DNA of 64,000 nucleotides from WTKG01 sp963735005 (GCA_963735005.1 CAVTJA010000008.1:54544-118543), one strand, 5' to 3'; shown: positions 8,604-16,956, counted from the first letter of the stretch. Notes: a model not told the origin generated them from the letters alone. Numbers and translations: made by a program.

Positions 8604-8651
8604 ACGCAACATCTTGTGGCGTGTCGCGCCACAGACCCCTAGATATGGGGG
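8604..8651. promoter_or_regulatory. Pair of NrdR boxes upstream of nrdA
   Basis: Two sites fit the NrdR consensus acaCwAtATaTwGtgt: 8604-8619 (ACGCAACATCTTGTGG, 12 of 16) and 8636-8651 (CCCCTAGATATGGGGG, 10 of 16, inside a longer GACCCC/GGGGTC palindrome). Their cores start exactly 32 bp apart, three helical turns, the spacing expected for cooperative NrdR binding. They lie about 150 bp before the nrdA start. NrdR represses reductase genes when dATP is plentiful; the nrdR gene itself is not in the window. Confidence 0.7.
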
Positions 8652-8678
8652 TCACTGTTGAGAAATCTGTGTAAATCC

Positions 8679-8715
8679 TGTGCACAACTCGGCGTGTCAT
8701 CCACAACTGTCCACA
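8679..8715. promoter_or_regulatory. Cluster of DnaA-like boxes upstream of nrdA
   Basis: Three 9-mers each one mismatch from a DnaA box: TGTGCACAA (8679-8687, minus strand TTGTGCACA), TCATCCACA (8697-8705) and CTGTCCACA (8707-8715). DnaA is known to control nrd operons in E. coli, and the position next to the NrdR boxes fits. The rest of 8457-8864 holds the nrdA leader and, beyond 8730, nothing I can assign. Confidence 0.45.
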
Positions 8716-8863
8716 ATCGAGGCGGAACATACGCCCCTGAGCCCCGCGGGCGCCTCTCGGCGGCCTTGTAGCACTCCTCTATGGTCCCGCAGGGGTCTGA
8801 CACTCGCCCAGCACGACTAATTCCGCAACCGCGAAGCCAGCAACTGCACAGCCTTGTCGCGCG

Positions 8864-9343
8864 CTATGCGCCCGCGCGCCTCGAACGCGCGACGCGCACC
8901 GCAACCACCGTCGCCGTGATCACGACCGCGGTCGCCGCGAACTGGACGAGAAGAAAGATCGGCACGAACAGCGCGAGAGTTTCGAGGCCGAGATCGCCGT
9001 GGTCGGTGAAGAAGAAGTCGCGCACCATCTCCTCAGAGAAGAAGATGTGGGCGAACGTCGCTACCAAGAGGACGGGCACCGAGAACCGCGTCGCCCACAG
9101 CAGCGTTGTCGCAGGCGCACCCCGCTCGGCCGCGCGCCCAGTGAGCACCGCCGCCACGACCGGGACCGCTGCCACAGCGATGCTCCCCGGGCCCAACCAC
9201 CGGGGCAAGGCCATCAGGGCGCCGAGCGCGGCGAGAACCTCGCCAGCGATCATCCACCCGGCGTTGCCCAACTCGAGCGCGCGCGGCGGACCGCCGCGCC
9301 GGTCGGGCGTCGGACCGAGAACCTGGTCGAGGCTGCGTGCCAC
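8864..9343 (-). CDS. Hypothetical four-helix membrane protein
   Basis: A 159-residue protein with about four hydrophobic segments (residues ~27-45, 51-68, 82-100 and 122-148) and a basic C-terminus (RVARSRRAGA). I recognise no family. Its GTG start lies 3 bases after the upp stop on the same strand, so it is probably translated from the upp mRNA. A link with uracil salvage is only suggested by this position. No motif for transport or catalysis is visible. Confidence 0.7.
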   Translation of the reverse strand: MARSLDQVLGPTPDRRGGPPRALELGNAGWMIAGEVLAALGALMALPRWLGPGSIAVAAVPVVAAVLTGRAAERGAPATTLLWATRFSVPVLLVATFAHIFFSEEMVRDFFFTDHGDLGLETLALFVPIFLLVQFAATAVVITATVVAVRVARSRRAGA

Positions 9344-9346
9344 GAC

Positions 9347-9985
9347 CTAATCCACGACTCCGTACAGCCGGTCGCCCGCGTCGCCGAGCCCGGGCACGAT
9401 GTACCCGACCTCGTTGAGCTTCTCGTCGACGGTCGCGACCACGCACGACACGTCGGCGCGCCCCTCGAAGTGCTTGTCAACCGCCTCGATGCCCTCGGGC
9501 GCCGCGAGCAGGCACACCGCAGTCACGTCGGTAGCGCCGCGCTCCAGCACGTAGTCGATCGCTGCGATCAGCGACCCCCCGGTGGCGAGCATCGGGTCAA
9601 GCACGAACACCTGGCGCCCGGTGAGGTCGTCTGGCAGGCGATTCGCGTAGGTCACAGCCTCCAGCGTCTGCTCGTCGCGTTTGAGTCCCAGGAAGCCCAC
9701 CTCGGCGCTCGGGATCAGCCGCGTCAGGCCGTCCAGCATTCCCAGCCCCGCGCGCAGGATCGGGACGATGATCGGGGCCGGGCTGGCGATGTGCGTCCCC
9801 GTTGTCCGCTGGAGGGGCGTCTCGACCTCCTTGGGCTCGACGCGCACGTGCCGGGTGGCTTCGTACGCCAGCAGCGTCACCAACTCGTCGACGAGCAAAC
9901 GGAAGGTCGCCGACGGCGTGGCCTTGTCGCGCAGGACGGTCACCTTGTGGGCGATGAGCGGGTGGTCTGCTACGTAGAGGCGCAT
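9347..9985 (-). CDS. upp: Uracil phosphoribosyltransferase
   Basis: A 212-residue cytosolic salvage enzyme that converts uracil and PRPP to UMP. The PRPP-binding motif is clear (VFVLDPMLATGGSLIAAID, about residues 126-144), as are the family signatures VPILRAGLGMLDGL and GYIVPGLGDAGDRLYGV near the C-terminus. Length is normal for the family. It is divergent from tadA with only 34 bases between the starts, a upp/tadA arrangement common in actinobacteria, so the two promoters must overlap. The membrane protein at 8864-9343 follows in the same operon. Confidence 0.97.
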   Translation of the reverse strand: MRLYVADHPLIAHKVTVLRDKATPSATFRLLVDELVTLLAYEATRHVRVEPKEVETPLQRTTGTHIASPAPIIVPILRAGLGMLDGLTRLIPSAEVGFLGLKRDEQTLEAVTYANRLPDDLTGRQVFVLDPMLATGGSLIAAIDYVLERGATDVTAVCLLAAPEGIEAVDKHFEGRADVSCVVATVDEKLNEVGYIVPGLGDAGDRLYGVVD

Positions 9986-10019
9986 GCGACCACGTTAGCG
10001 CCCCGGTTAGCCTTGGAAC

Positions 10020-10481
10020 ATGCCACGCGACGACTTTGACAGCGCCATGGAGTTTGCCCTCAACGAGGCTCGACGAGCACCGGTGTTCGGTGACGTGCCA
10101 GTGGGGGCGGTCGTTCTCAACACCTCCGGCCGCATCGTCGGCATCGGCCGCAACCGGCGCGAGGAGCTCGGAGACCCGACCGCGCACGCCGAGATCGTCG
10201 CGCTGCGCGCCGCGGCCGCCGCCCAGAAGACGTGGCGGCTCGACGGCCATACCCTCGTCGTCACCTTGGAGCCGTGCGCAATGTGCGCCGGCGCGATCCT
10301 GCAGGCGCGCATCGCGAGACTCGTGATCGGGGCCTGGGACGAGAAGGCGGGCGCTACCGGCAGCCAGTGGGACCTTGTCAGGGACGGACGCGTGGGCGCC
10401 AAGGTCGAGGTGATTTCTGGCATCCGCGAGAACGAGTGCTCGACGCTGCTCACGGCGTTCTTCGACGCGAAGCGCGGCTAG
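10020..10481 (+). CDS. tadA: tRNA-specific adenosine deaminase
   Basis: A 153-residue zinc deaminase that converts the wobble adenosine of tRNA-Arg(ACG) to inosine. The zinc site is complete: H56-A-E58 supplies a ligand and the catalytic Glu, and P85-C86-A-M-C89 supplies the other two ligands. The substrate-shaping residues NTSGRIVGIGRN precede it. The ATG start is 34 bases from the divergent upp start. Older annotations call such genes cytidine/deoxycytidylate deaminase; the PCAMCAGAI signature and the upp neighbour favour TadA. Confidence 0.93.
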   Translation: MPRDDFDSAMEFALNEARRAPVFGDVPVGAVVLNTSGRIVGIGRNRREELGDPTAHAEIVALRAAAAAQKTWRLDGHTLVVTLEPCAMCAGAILQARIARLVIGAWDEKAGATGSQWDLVRDGRVGAKVEVISGIRENECSTLLTAFFDAKRG

Positions 10482-10532
10482 CCACGGGCCCCAGTTTGGA
10501 GCGGCGCCATGCGGGCAGGTATCCTCGTCCGC

Positions 10533-10622
10533 GGTGGCGTGTCCGAGCGGCCTAAGGAGCACGCCTCGAAAGCGTGTGTGGGTGAAAGTCCACCGCGGGT
10601 TCAAATCCCGCCGCCACCGCCA
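10533..10622 (+). tRNA. tRNA-Ser (anticodon CGA)
   Basis: The acceptor stem GGTGGCG (10533-10539) pairs with CGCCACC (10612-10618), followed by G and an encoded CCA. The anticodon stem CACGC/GCGTG encloses CTCGAAA, giving anticodon CGA at 10567-10569. A long variable arm (GTGGGTGAAAGTCCAC) marks a class II tRNA, as expected for Ser. The T arm carries GGTTCAAAT. Confidence 0.97.
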
Positions 10623-10624
10623 CG

Positions 10625-10658
10625 AAAGCCCGGCCCGCGAACAGCGGCGCCGGGCTTT
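10625..10658 (+). terminator. Terminator after tRNA-Ser(CGA)
   Basis: A perfect 10-bp stem AAAGCCCGGC/GCCGGGCTTT ends in TTTCT, three bases after the tRNA CCA end. Confidence 0.8.
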
Positions 10659-10691
10659 CTGCGTCCCGGGCCTACTCGCGCGCGAGCGCGC

Positions 10692-11054
10692 TCAGACGGA
10701 CGCGATTCCGCCCGCTGCATTCGCGGCGACGAATACGATCACCAGCAGCCACAGCGCGACGCCTACGATTCCGATGATCACCGCGGCCTTGGCAAGCCCG
10801 TATCCACCCTCGCCCGTCCGGCTCACCGTGGACTGGGCGAAGCGGCCAAGGATGATCGCGACGATGCTCACGAGCGGGACCACACCGAAGAGCGACAGCA
10901 CGAACGCGGCGATCGCTGAGCCGTTGGTGGGCGGCAGCGCGACGCGCGGCGGCCCGTCAACCGTCGGGGCCTGCGTATACGGGATCGGCTGCGGCGAGGG
11001 AGGCGTGGACGTCGCGCTACGCGGCGCGAACGGGTTGTCCTCGGGCGTCGTCAT
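10692..11054 (-). CDS. DUF4190-like small membrane protein
   Basis: A 120-residue protein: a Pro/Thr-rich cytosolic N-terminus (~1-42), then two hydrophobic segments (about 45-68 and 88-112) separated by a short polar loop. The layout TNGSAIAAFVLSLFG...GYGLAKAAVIIGIVG matches DUF4190, small membrane proteins common in actinobacteria with no known function. The ATG at 11054 is two bases after the stop of the LytR_C gene, so both are in one operon. A much longer reading frame running back through that gene is an artefact. Confidence 0.75.
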   Translation of the reverse strand: MTTPEDNPFAPRSATSTPPSPQPIPYTQAPTVDGPPRVALPPTNGSAIAAFVLSLFGVVPLVSIVAIILGRFAQSTVSRTGEGGYGLAKAAVIIGIVGVALWLLVIVFVAANAAGGIASV

Positions 11055-11056
11055 TG

Positions 11057-11785
11057 CTAGTCGTTGAAGTTGCCGTTGTCGGTCACGACGTCCGGTGACG
11101 CGGTCGCTGAAGGCGAGGGTTCGACCGGGGGAAGGTCCGCGGGGTACACGCGCGGTGCAGGCTCCTCGACGACTTCGCTTGGCTGGATGCACTGCCCGGG
11201 GGCCGCGAGGTAGAGATCCTTGCTGAGCTCGGGGGCAAACTGCGGGCGCAGGCTGTTGACCTCGCTGAATGCGAGGCCGATGACGACGTCGACGCTGTGG
11301 CCCTTGCGCTGGTCTTGGACCATCTCGTAATCCACAAAGTGACGTGCGACCGTATAGGCCTCCGCGACGCCCTCGTCGCCGAAGCTGATGCGCACCGCGC
11401 CGTCGTACTTGCCGCGGCTCCAGTTGTTCGCGCCGCCGCTCACGAAGCCACGGCCCGTCAGCTTGTCTAGCGTGTTGCCCGCGATGCCCGCCACGCCGGA
11501 GCCATTGAGCACGCGAACCTTCACGCGGTCGGGGTCGAGCGGAAGGATGTCGGGCGGGCACGGCAGATTGACGGTTGAGTCGACGTTCGAGGCAAGCGTG
11601 ATGATCGGGTCCGTGAACGGTCCCTTGGTGCGCCCTGAGTAGATCGACGCGGCCGAAAACGCCACGGTGCCAAGCGCAATGATGAGGATGCCAAATACGA
11701 CGATCTGGCGTTCGCGCCGGTGGCGGCGCAACACCTCGCGGCGAGTCCGTACTCGGCCCGTCGTCGTCGGCTGCTTGTCGTTCAC
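11057..11785 (-). CDS. LytR C-terminal domain (LytR_C) membrane protein
   Basis: A 242-residue protein with a basic cytosolic N-terminus (RVRTRREVLRRHRRER), one membrane helix (about 27-48) and an outside LytR_C domain (about 86-170) marked by VRVLNGSGVAGIAG and GRGFVSGG. The C-terminal tail is Pro/Ser-rich and unstructured. LytR_C domains are often attached to LytR-CpsA-Psr cell-wall ligases. Here the catalytic LCP domain is absent, as in many stand-alone actinobacterial versions, so a wall-associated role is inferred only. GTG start; the DUF4190-like gene follows after two bases. Confidence 0.8.
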   Translation of the reverse strand: MNDKQPTTTGRVRTRREVLRRHRRERQIVVFGILIIALGTVAFSAASIYSGRTKGPFTDPIITLASNVDSTVNLPCPPDILPLDPDRVKVRVLNGSGVAGIAGNTLDKLTGRGFVSGGANNWSRGKYDGAVRISFGDEGVAEAYTVARHFVDYEMVQDQRKGHSVDVVIGLAFSEVNSLRPQFAPELSKDLYLAAPGQCIQPSEVVEEPAPRVYPADLPPVEPSPSATASPDVVTDNGNFND

Positions 11786-11812
11786 GGTGCCACCCTAGTT
11801 GAGAGCTGAACC

Positions 11813-11900
11813 TGGCGGAGGATAGGGGATTCGAACCCCTGAGGGCTTTCACCCAACACGCTTTCCAAGCGTGCGCCATAGGCCACTAGGCGAATCCTCC
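11813..11900 (-). tRNA. tRNA-Ser (anticodon GGA)
   Basis: Read on the minus strand, GGAGGAT pairs with ATCCTCC, followed by G and an encoded CCA (plus-strand TGG at 11813-11815). The anticodon loop TTGGAAA between CACGC and GCGTG gives GGA (plus-strand 11864-11866). A long variable arm (GTTGGGTGAAAGCCCTC) marks class II. It faces the other tRNA-Ser gene at 10533, with two membrane-protein genes between. Confidence 0.97.
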
Positions 11901-12002
11901 AAGGCCCCTGATGTTACTAGAGCAACGCACAAGCCACGAACCTGGTGCCCGAACCGGGGTCACGATCTTTTCTGAGCAGGCGGTTGCGCGGCTAGACTTG
12001 GC

Positions 12003-12097
12003 GGCGGCCCCTCACGTGGCGTCACCTTTCGGAACTCCCCCAGGGCGGAAACGCAGCAAGGGTACGGAGGCTCTGACGGGTGCGTGGGGGGTCCTTC
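12003..12097 (+). ncRNA. ffs: Signal recognition particle RNA, small bacterial type
   Basis: The conserved SRP domain IV core CCCAGGGCGGAAACGCAGCA (12039-12058) is followed by AGGGTA and GGGTGCGTGGGGGG, and the 5' part GGCCCCTCACG pairs with CGTGGGGGGTC to close the hairpin. This is the ~95-nt actinobacterial form that binds Ffh to target membrane proteins. The ends are approximate. It is immediately upstream of dnaX, a common actinobacterial arrangement. Confidence 0.93.
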
Positions 12098-12136
12098 TTT
12101 ACCCGCACGTGGGTGGCCTGGCCTAGAGTCGTGTCT

Positions 12137-14146
12137 GTGACAACAGCCTTGTACCGCCGCTACCGGCCCGACACCTTCGCGGATGTCGTCGGGCAGGAGC
12201 ACGTCACCGTGCCGCTGCGCCAGGCCCTCGCGTCAGACAAGGTCAACCACGCGTACCTGTTTAGCGGCCCGCGCGGCTGCGGCAAGACCACCTCCGCCCG
12301 GATTCTCGCTCGCTGCCTCAATTGCGCCGAGGGTCCAACGGATACTCCGTGCGGTAAGTGCGACTCCTGCATCCAGCTGGCGCGCGGGGGCAGCGGCTCA
12401 GTGGACGTCGTCGAGATCGACGCCGCCTCCCACAACGGTGTGGACGACGCGCGGGAGCTGCGCGAGCGTGCCGCGTTTGCGCCCGCGCGCGACAAGTACA
12501 AGATCTTCATTCTCGACGAGGCGCACATGGTGACGCCGCAGGGCTTCAACGCCCTCCTGAAGCTCGTGGAGGAGCCGCCGCCGCACGTGCGGTTCATCTT
12601 CGCCACGACGGAGCCAGAGAAGGTCATTTCGACCATCCGCTCGCGCACCCACCACTACCCGTTCCGGCTCGTCCCGCCGGCGATCCTGACCGACTACCTT
12701 GGCAAGCTGTGCGAGGCGGAGGGCGTCACGGTCGAGGGCGGCGTGTTGCCACTGGTCGTGCGCGCGGGCGGCGGGTCAGTGCGCGACTCGCTTTCCGTGC
12801 TCGACCAGCTGATGGCGGGTTCCGACTCGGGCGGCGTGACCTACGAGCGCGCCATCTCCCTGCTCGGCTTCACCGACGCGACGCTACTGGACGACGCCAT
12901 CGGCGCCATTGCGGCGTCCGACGGCGCCTCGCTGTTCGACGTGATCGACCGCGTCATCCAGACGGGCCACGAGCCGCGCCGGTTCGTCGAGGACCTGCTC
13001 GAGCGGGTGCGCGACATCCTGGTGCTCGCGGCGTCGGGCGACGCGGGCGTGAAGGCGCTCGGCGAGGTGCCGGAGGACCAGCTCACGACCATGCGCGACC
13101 ACGCCCGGCAGCTGGGCCTCGAGCGCGCGTCGCGCGCTGGCGACCTGATCAACGACGCGCTGACGTCGATGGTCGGGGCGACCTCGCCACGGCTTCACCT
13201 TGAGCTGCTCGCCGCCAGGCTGCTGGCGGCCGACGGCGCGCGGGCCTCGGCAATCGCGGCCGCCCCGCGCCAGCAGGCGCCCGCTCCGGCAACCGCAACG
13301 CCTCCCGCGCCTACGCCTGCGCCAGAGCCCGAGATGCCCAGGCGCCGTGAGGTGCGCGCCGCGGCCGAGGCGCAAGCAGCGGCTACACCCGCGCCCCCGG
13401 CCGAGCGTGAGGCCACGGCTGAGGCCACGGCTGAGGCCGAGGAACAGCCCAAGCCCGCGGCCAAAACCGCCGCCCGTGAACCCAAGCCTGAACCTGAGCC
13501 AGCAGCCGCGGCTGCCCCGCCCGAACCCGCCCCGGCGCCACCGGCGCCACCTGCGGCACCTGCGGCACCTGCGGAGGCAGCTTCCACGGAGCCCACCGCC
13601 CCCGGCACCTCAGCGGAGGACACCGAGCTGGTGCGCAGGCGCTGGGCCGAGGTGCTCGGCACCCTCGAACGCAGGCGCGTCACGTGGGTACTGGTCTCGC
13701 AGAGCGCGCAGGTGGCGGCCGTCACCGGCACCGAGGTGCACCTCGCGTTCGCCAGCCCGCAGCTGGCAGACCGGTTCAACGCCGGCAACCACGCCGAGAA
13801 CGTCTCCCTTGCAGTCCGCGAGACGCTCGGGCTGCAGTTGCGGGCCGTCGGCACCGCCGGCCCAGGTGAACCGCCCGCAGCGCCGGCGCCCACGCCTGCC
13901 CCCGCTGCCACGAGCGCACCTGCCGCGCCAAGCCCGCCACCTCCCGCGCCCGACGATGCCGGGGAGTCTCTCGCCTCCAAACTGAAGTCCGCCGCGAAGC
14001 CCGCCGCCAAGCGCGAGCAAGCCGCAGCGTCGGTCCCCGACGAGGAGGACGTAAGCGCCGACGACGCGCTCGCGGATGGCGGCAACAAGGCTGGCGCCGA
14101 CGTCGTGGCCGAGATGCTCGGCGGCACGATCGTCGAGGACGACTAG
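12137..14146 (+). CDS. dnaX: DNA polymerase III subunits gamma/tau
   Basis: A 669-residue clamp-loader ATPase. Residues ~1-230 are the AAA+ module: YRRYRP start, Walker A GPRGCGKTTSAR, a zinc knuckle with Cys in CLNCAEG...CGKCDSC, and Walker B/DEAH-type ILDEAHM. A lid/collar region runs to about 380. Then comes ~150 residues of Ala/Pro/Glu-rich linker and a tau-like C-terminal domain (RRRWAEVLGTLERRRVTWVL). I chose GTG 12137 because it gives the usual start (V/M)TTALYRRYRP; GTG 12131 is also possible. No programmed frameshift site is evident, so probably only tau is made. recR follows after 48 bases. Confidence 0.95.
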   Translation: MTTALYRRYRPDTFADVVGQEHVTVPLRQALASDKVNHAYLFSGPRGCGKTTSARILARCLNCAEGPTDTPCGKCDSCIQLARGGSGSVDVVEIDAASHNGVDDARELRERAAFAPARDKYKIFILDEAHMVTPQGFNALLKLVEEPPPHVRFIFATTEPEKVISTIRSRTHHYPFRLVPPAILTDYLGKLCEAEGVTVEGGVLPLVVRAGGGSVRDSLSVLDQLMAGSDSGGVTYERAISLLGFTDATLLDDAIGAIAASDGASLFDVIDRVIQTGHEPRRFVEDLLERVRDILVLAASGDAGVKALGEVPEDQLTTMRDHARQLGLERASRAGDLINDALTSMVGATSPRLHLELLAARLLAADGARASAIAAAPRQQAPAPATATPPAPTPAPEPEMPRRREVRAAAEAQAAATPAPPAEREATAEATAEAEEQPKPAAKTAAREPKPEPEPAAAAAPPEPAPAPPAPPAAPAAPAEAASTEPTAPGTSAEDTELVRRRWAEVLGTLERRRVTWVLVSQSAQVAAVTGTEVHLAFASPQLADRFNAGNHAENVSLAVRETLGLQLRAVGTAGPGEPPAAPAPTPAPAATSAPAAPSPPPPAPDDAGESLASKLKSAAKPAAKREQAAASVPDEEDVSADDALADGGNKAGADVVAEMLGGTIVEDD

Positions 14147-14194
14147 CGCCGCGCCTGGCCGCCCGCCCGGCCTGCCCGGCTTACGCTTGTCGGC

Positions 14195-14791
14195 ATGTAC
14201 GACGGAGCGGTGCAGGACCTCATTGACGAACTCGGGCGGCTGCCCGGGATCGGCCCCAAGAGCGCCCAGCGCATCGCGTTCCACGTGTTGGCGGCTGACC
14301 GCGCGGACATCGACCGCCTCGCCGCGACCCTCACGGAGGTCAAGGACAAGGTGCGGTTCTGCGAGACCTGCGGAAACGTCGCTGAGTCCGAGCAGTGCCG
14401 CATCTGTGCCGACGAGCGCCGGTCGCCCGAGCTACTGTGCGTCGTCGAAGAGCCAAAGGACGTCATGGCGATCGAGCGCACTCGCGAGTTCCGCGGCAGG
14501 TATCACGTGCTTGGCGGCGCGATCGATCCGATGGCGGGCGTGGGTCCTGACGACTTGCGGATCAAGCAGTTGCTCACCCGCCTGGGCGACGGCGCTATCA
14601 CCGAGGTCATCATCGCCACCGACCCCAACATCGAGGGCGAGGCGACGGCGACGTACCTCACCCGCATGTTGGCACCGCTCGGCGTGACGGTGTCCCGCCT
14701 CGCGTCTGGCCTGCCGGTGGGCGGCGACCTTGAGTACGCCGACGAGGTCACGCTCGGCCGCGCCTTCGAGGGGCGCCGCGTCGTCAGCTAG
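14195..14791 (+). CDS. recR: Recombination mediator RecR
   Basis: A 198-residue protein that with RecF/RecO loads RecA at gapped DNA. Visible are the N-terminal helix-hairpin-helix (LGRLPGIGPKSAQRIAFH), a four-Cys zinc finger (C56, C59, C68, C71) and the TOPRIM domain (LLCVVEEPKDVMAIE, then ATDPNIEGEATATYL). Length is normal. It follows dnaX directly; the YbaB/EbfC gene that usually lies between dnaX and recR is missing here. Confidence 0.97.
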   Translation: MYDGAVQDLIDELGRLPGIGPKSAQRIAFHVLAADRADIDRLAATLTEVKDKVRFCETCGNVAESEQCRICADERRSPELLCVVEEPKDVMAIERTREFRGRYHVLGGAIDPMAGVGPDDLRIKQLLTRLGDGAITEVIIATDPNIEGEATATYLTRMLAPLGVTVSRLASGLPVGGDLEYADEVTLGRAFEGRRVVS

Positions 14792-14827
14792 CCCGGCACT
14801 ACCAGCTCGCCGCGCAATGACGGCGCG

Positions 14828-16000
14828 CTAAGCGACTCGCGTGCCCGACGCCAGCGTGCCGTGCGGGACGGCAACCCTGCGCACCGCGAGCGCGATCGCG
14901 CCGGCGGCGAGCAGCAGGTGCGCGCCAAGGCCGAAGGGCCACACAGGGCCGAGGCTCGCGATCTGCAAGTCACGCGCAGAAGGACCCTCACCGTAGTCCC
15001 CGCGAGCCTGCCAACATTCATCGAGCTTGGACTCGGGCCCAAGCCGCGCGACGCGCACGCCGTTCTTGATCTCGCCCAGGATCGAGAAGCCGTAGCTATT
15101 TTGGTCACGTTCCGCCACCGGCGCCGCGTCAGAGACGATCACAAACGGGTTGAGGGCGAGCAGCCACCACGTGCGCTCCGAGTGAAACTGCTCGCGCTTG
15201 GCGACGTACCAGGTGCATGCCGGCTCGTCGTAGGCGGAGTCATCCCAGGTGGGCTGGACGACGTTTTGCGCGGCCTCCACCGAGCCGTTGATGGACACGA
15301 GGTCCTGCTCCCACAGGTACCCGCTGCCGTAGATGTCGACGGGCTCCTTGGTGGTGACAAGCAGCGCCGTGAGTCCGAAGAACACGGCGGTGAGGATCGA
15401 CAAGGTGGCGACCGTGACGTAGGACAGCACGGCGGAGGCGGACGGGCGCGCGGTGATGGCTGACCAGCCCAGGCCGAACGCGCACACCACCAGCAGCTCG
15501 ACGGCCAGCACACCAACCGTGGTGAACAGCGCGCCCACGTGCGAGTTGCTGATCGCCATCGCGTACGCGATGAACGGGATCGACACCACCACGAAAGCGA
15601 GTGACGCGATCCATGCGCCTAGTAGCTTGCCGATGACGATGTCGGCGGCGGACAGCGCGGTGGCCTGGAGCGGCGCAAGCGTGCCCTCTTTGTTGTCGCC
15701 GTTGACGGAGGTCGCGGCGAGCGTCGGCGACACGAGCAGTCCAAGGAAGAGGACGAAGAACACGATTAACCCGAAGACCGTGTCGGTGTCGTCCTGGCCG
15801 TTCATGTTGGCCGCGGTCAGCATGGTCACGAACCCCACCAAGGCGGCGAACGCGACGAGCACCCAGATCCACTTGGTCGAGCGGACGCGCTGGCGCAGCT
15901 CGAGCGAGGCGACAAGCCAGATGCCGTGCCCGCTCATCTTCCAGGCGTAGCGCGCGTTGCGGTGCGGCGCGCTGGGTGGGGCCTGCTGCTGGGTGGTCAT
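14828..16000 (-). CDS. ABC-2 type transporter permease
   Basis: A 390-residue membrane protein with about six hydrophobic segments. The N-terminal cytosolic part (MSGHGIWLVASLELRQRVRS) precedes helix 1 (WIWVLVAFAALVGFVTML). A ~120-residue outside loop before the last helix contains several Cys, Tyr and Trp. The cytosolic loop NGDNKEGTLAPLQATALSAADIVIGK is the usual ABC-2 coupling region. Its ATG overlaps the stop of the upstream ATPase gene (ATGA), so the two form one exporter. Substrate unknown; the pair resembles NatAB-type exporters. Confidence 0.85.
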   Translation of the reverse strand: MTTQQQAPPSAPHRNARYAWKMSGHGIWLVASLELRQRVRSTKWIWVLVAFAALVGFVTMLTAANMNGQDDTDTVFGLIVFFVLFLGLLVSPTLAATSVNGDNKEGTLAPLQATALSAADIVIGKLLGAWIASLAFVVVSIPFIAYAMAISNSHVGALFTTVGVLAVELLVVCAFGLGWSAITARPSASAVLSYVTVATLSILTAVFFGLTALLVTTKEPVDIYGSGYLWEQDLVSINGSVEAAQNVVQPTWDDSAYDEPACTWYVAKREQFHSERTWWLLALNPFVIVSDAAPVAERDQNSYGFSILGEIKNGVRVARLGPESKLDECWQARGDYGEGPSARDLQIASLGPVWPFGLGAHLLLAAGAIALAVRRVAVPHGTLASGTRVA

Positions 16001-16956
16001 CGGCGGTCCTCGCTCATCGAATCCATGGACATGTATGCCTGCTCGAGCGCGCTGCCCACCGGCGCGAAGCTGGTGACCTGTACGCCGCCCTTGATCAGTT
16101 TGGTGAGCAGCGCCGCCGCGTCCTTCTTGTCCTTCACGGCGACCGTGGCGTCGCCCCCGCGGTCGGCGATGTCGGCGGCCTTCCAGTCGCGCTTGGCGGC
16201 ATCGAGGGCCTTGGCAAGCGCGGTGCCGTCAAGGGCGGTCACGAGGTACGCGGCGCGGGCGGCCTTAACGATGTCCTGGGAGGCCTCGTCGAGCGTCTTG
16301 CCCTTGGACATGAAGATCGCGTCGTCGACCATTTCGTCGAGTTCGCTCAACACGTGGCTCGAGATCAGCACTGCCTTGCCGTCGGCCGCGAGCTGACGCA
16401 ACTGCTTGCGGAGGTCGATGCGGGAGCGCGGGTCGAGGCCCGACGCGGGCTCGTCGAGGATGAGGACCGCGGGGTCCGCGATAAGCGTGCGCGCGAGCGA
16501 CAGCCGCTGCTTCTGGCCGCGGGACAGCACCCGCAGCGGCGACGCCGCGAACTCCGCGAGGTGGACCTCCTCGAGCAACTGGAAGCCTCGCCGGGCGGCG
16601 GCCTCCTTGGTCATCCCGCAGGCGCGGCCCATCGTGACAAGCAACTCGTGGCACGACAGCGAGTCCCAGGAGCCGAGCGCGTCCGGCATCCAACCGACGG
16701 CGACGCGTGCCTGGGGGTCTCCGGTGGTGGGGTCGAGACCTGCGACGGAAATAGTGCCGTCGTCCGGCGCGAGGAGCCCGGCAAGCATGAGCATCAGCGT
16801 GGTCTTGCCAGCACCGTTCGGTCCGATCAGGGCGGTGACCTTGCCGGGCGGAACGTTGACGCTGGCGTCGACGACCGCTTGGACGCTGCCGAAGGCGCGG
16901 CGCACTCGGTCCGCCTGGATGCCTGGAGGTGCCGCTACTTTGCTCGCATCATTCAC
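15997..16956 (-). CDS. ABC transporter ATP-binding protein
   Basis: A ~319-residue ATPase subunit. Walker A GPNGAGKTTLM, signature LSRGQKQRLSLARTLI, Walker B AVLILDEPASGLDP and the switch His (ISSHVLSE) are all present. The C-terminal ~100 residues form an extension typical of ABC-2 exporters. I chose GTG 16956 (VNDASKV); GTG 16965 is equally possible, and the longer frame back to 17166 would run into the divergent TetR gene. It overlaps the permease by four bases. The divergent TetR-family gene at 17069 could control it. Confidence 0.9.
   Translation of the reverse strand: MNDASKVAAPPGIQADRVRRAFGSVQAVVDASVNVPPGKVTALIGPNGAGKTTLMLMLAGLLAPDDGTISVAGLDPTTGDPQARVAVGWMPDALGSWDSLSCHELLVTMGRACGMTKEAAARRGFQLLEEVHLAEFAASPLRVLSRGQKQRLSLARTLIADPAVLILDEPASGLDPRSRIDLRKQLRQLAADGKAVLISSHVLSELDEMVDDAIFMSKGKTLDEASQDIVKAARAAYLVTALDGTALAKALDAAKRDWKAADIADRGGDATVAVKDKKDAAALLTKLIKGGVQVTSFAPVGSALEQAYMSMDSMSEDRR

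Noticed and set aside
8679..8715. Replication origin
   Set aside because: Only three imperfect DnaA boxes, no AT-rich unwinding element and no dnaA/dnaN neighbours; the nrd promoter explains them better.
10692..11879. A 395-residue protein spanning 10692-11879
   Set aside because: The frame runs backwards through the LytR_C gene and tRNA-Ser; only its last 120 codons (DUF4190-like) have protein character.
10533..11900. Genomic island between the two tRNA-Ser genes
   Set aside because: Only two ordinary membrane-protein genes lie between them, with no integrase and no direct repeat of a tRNA end.
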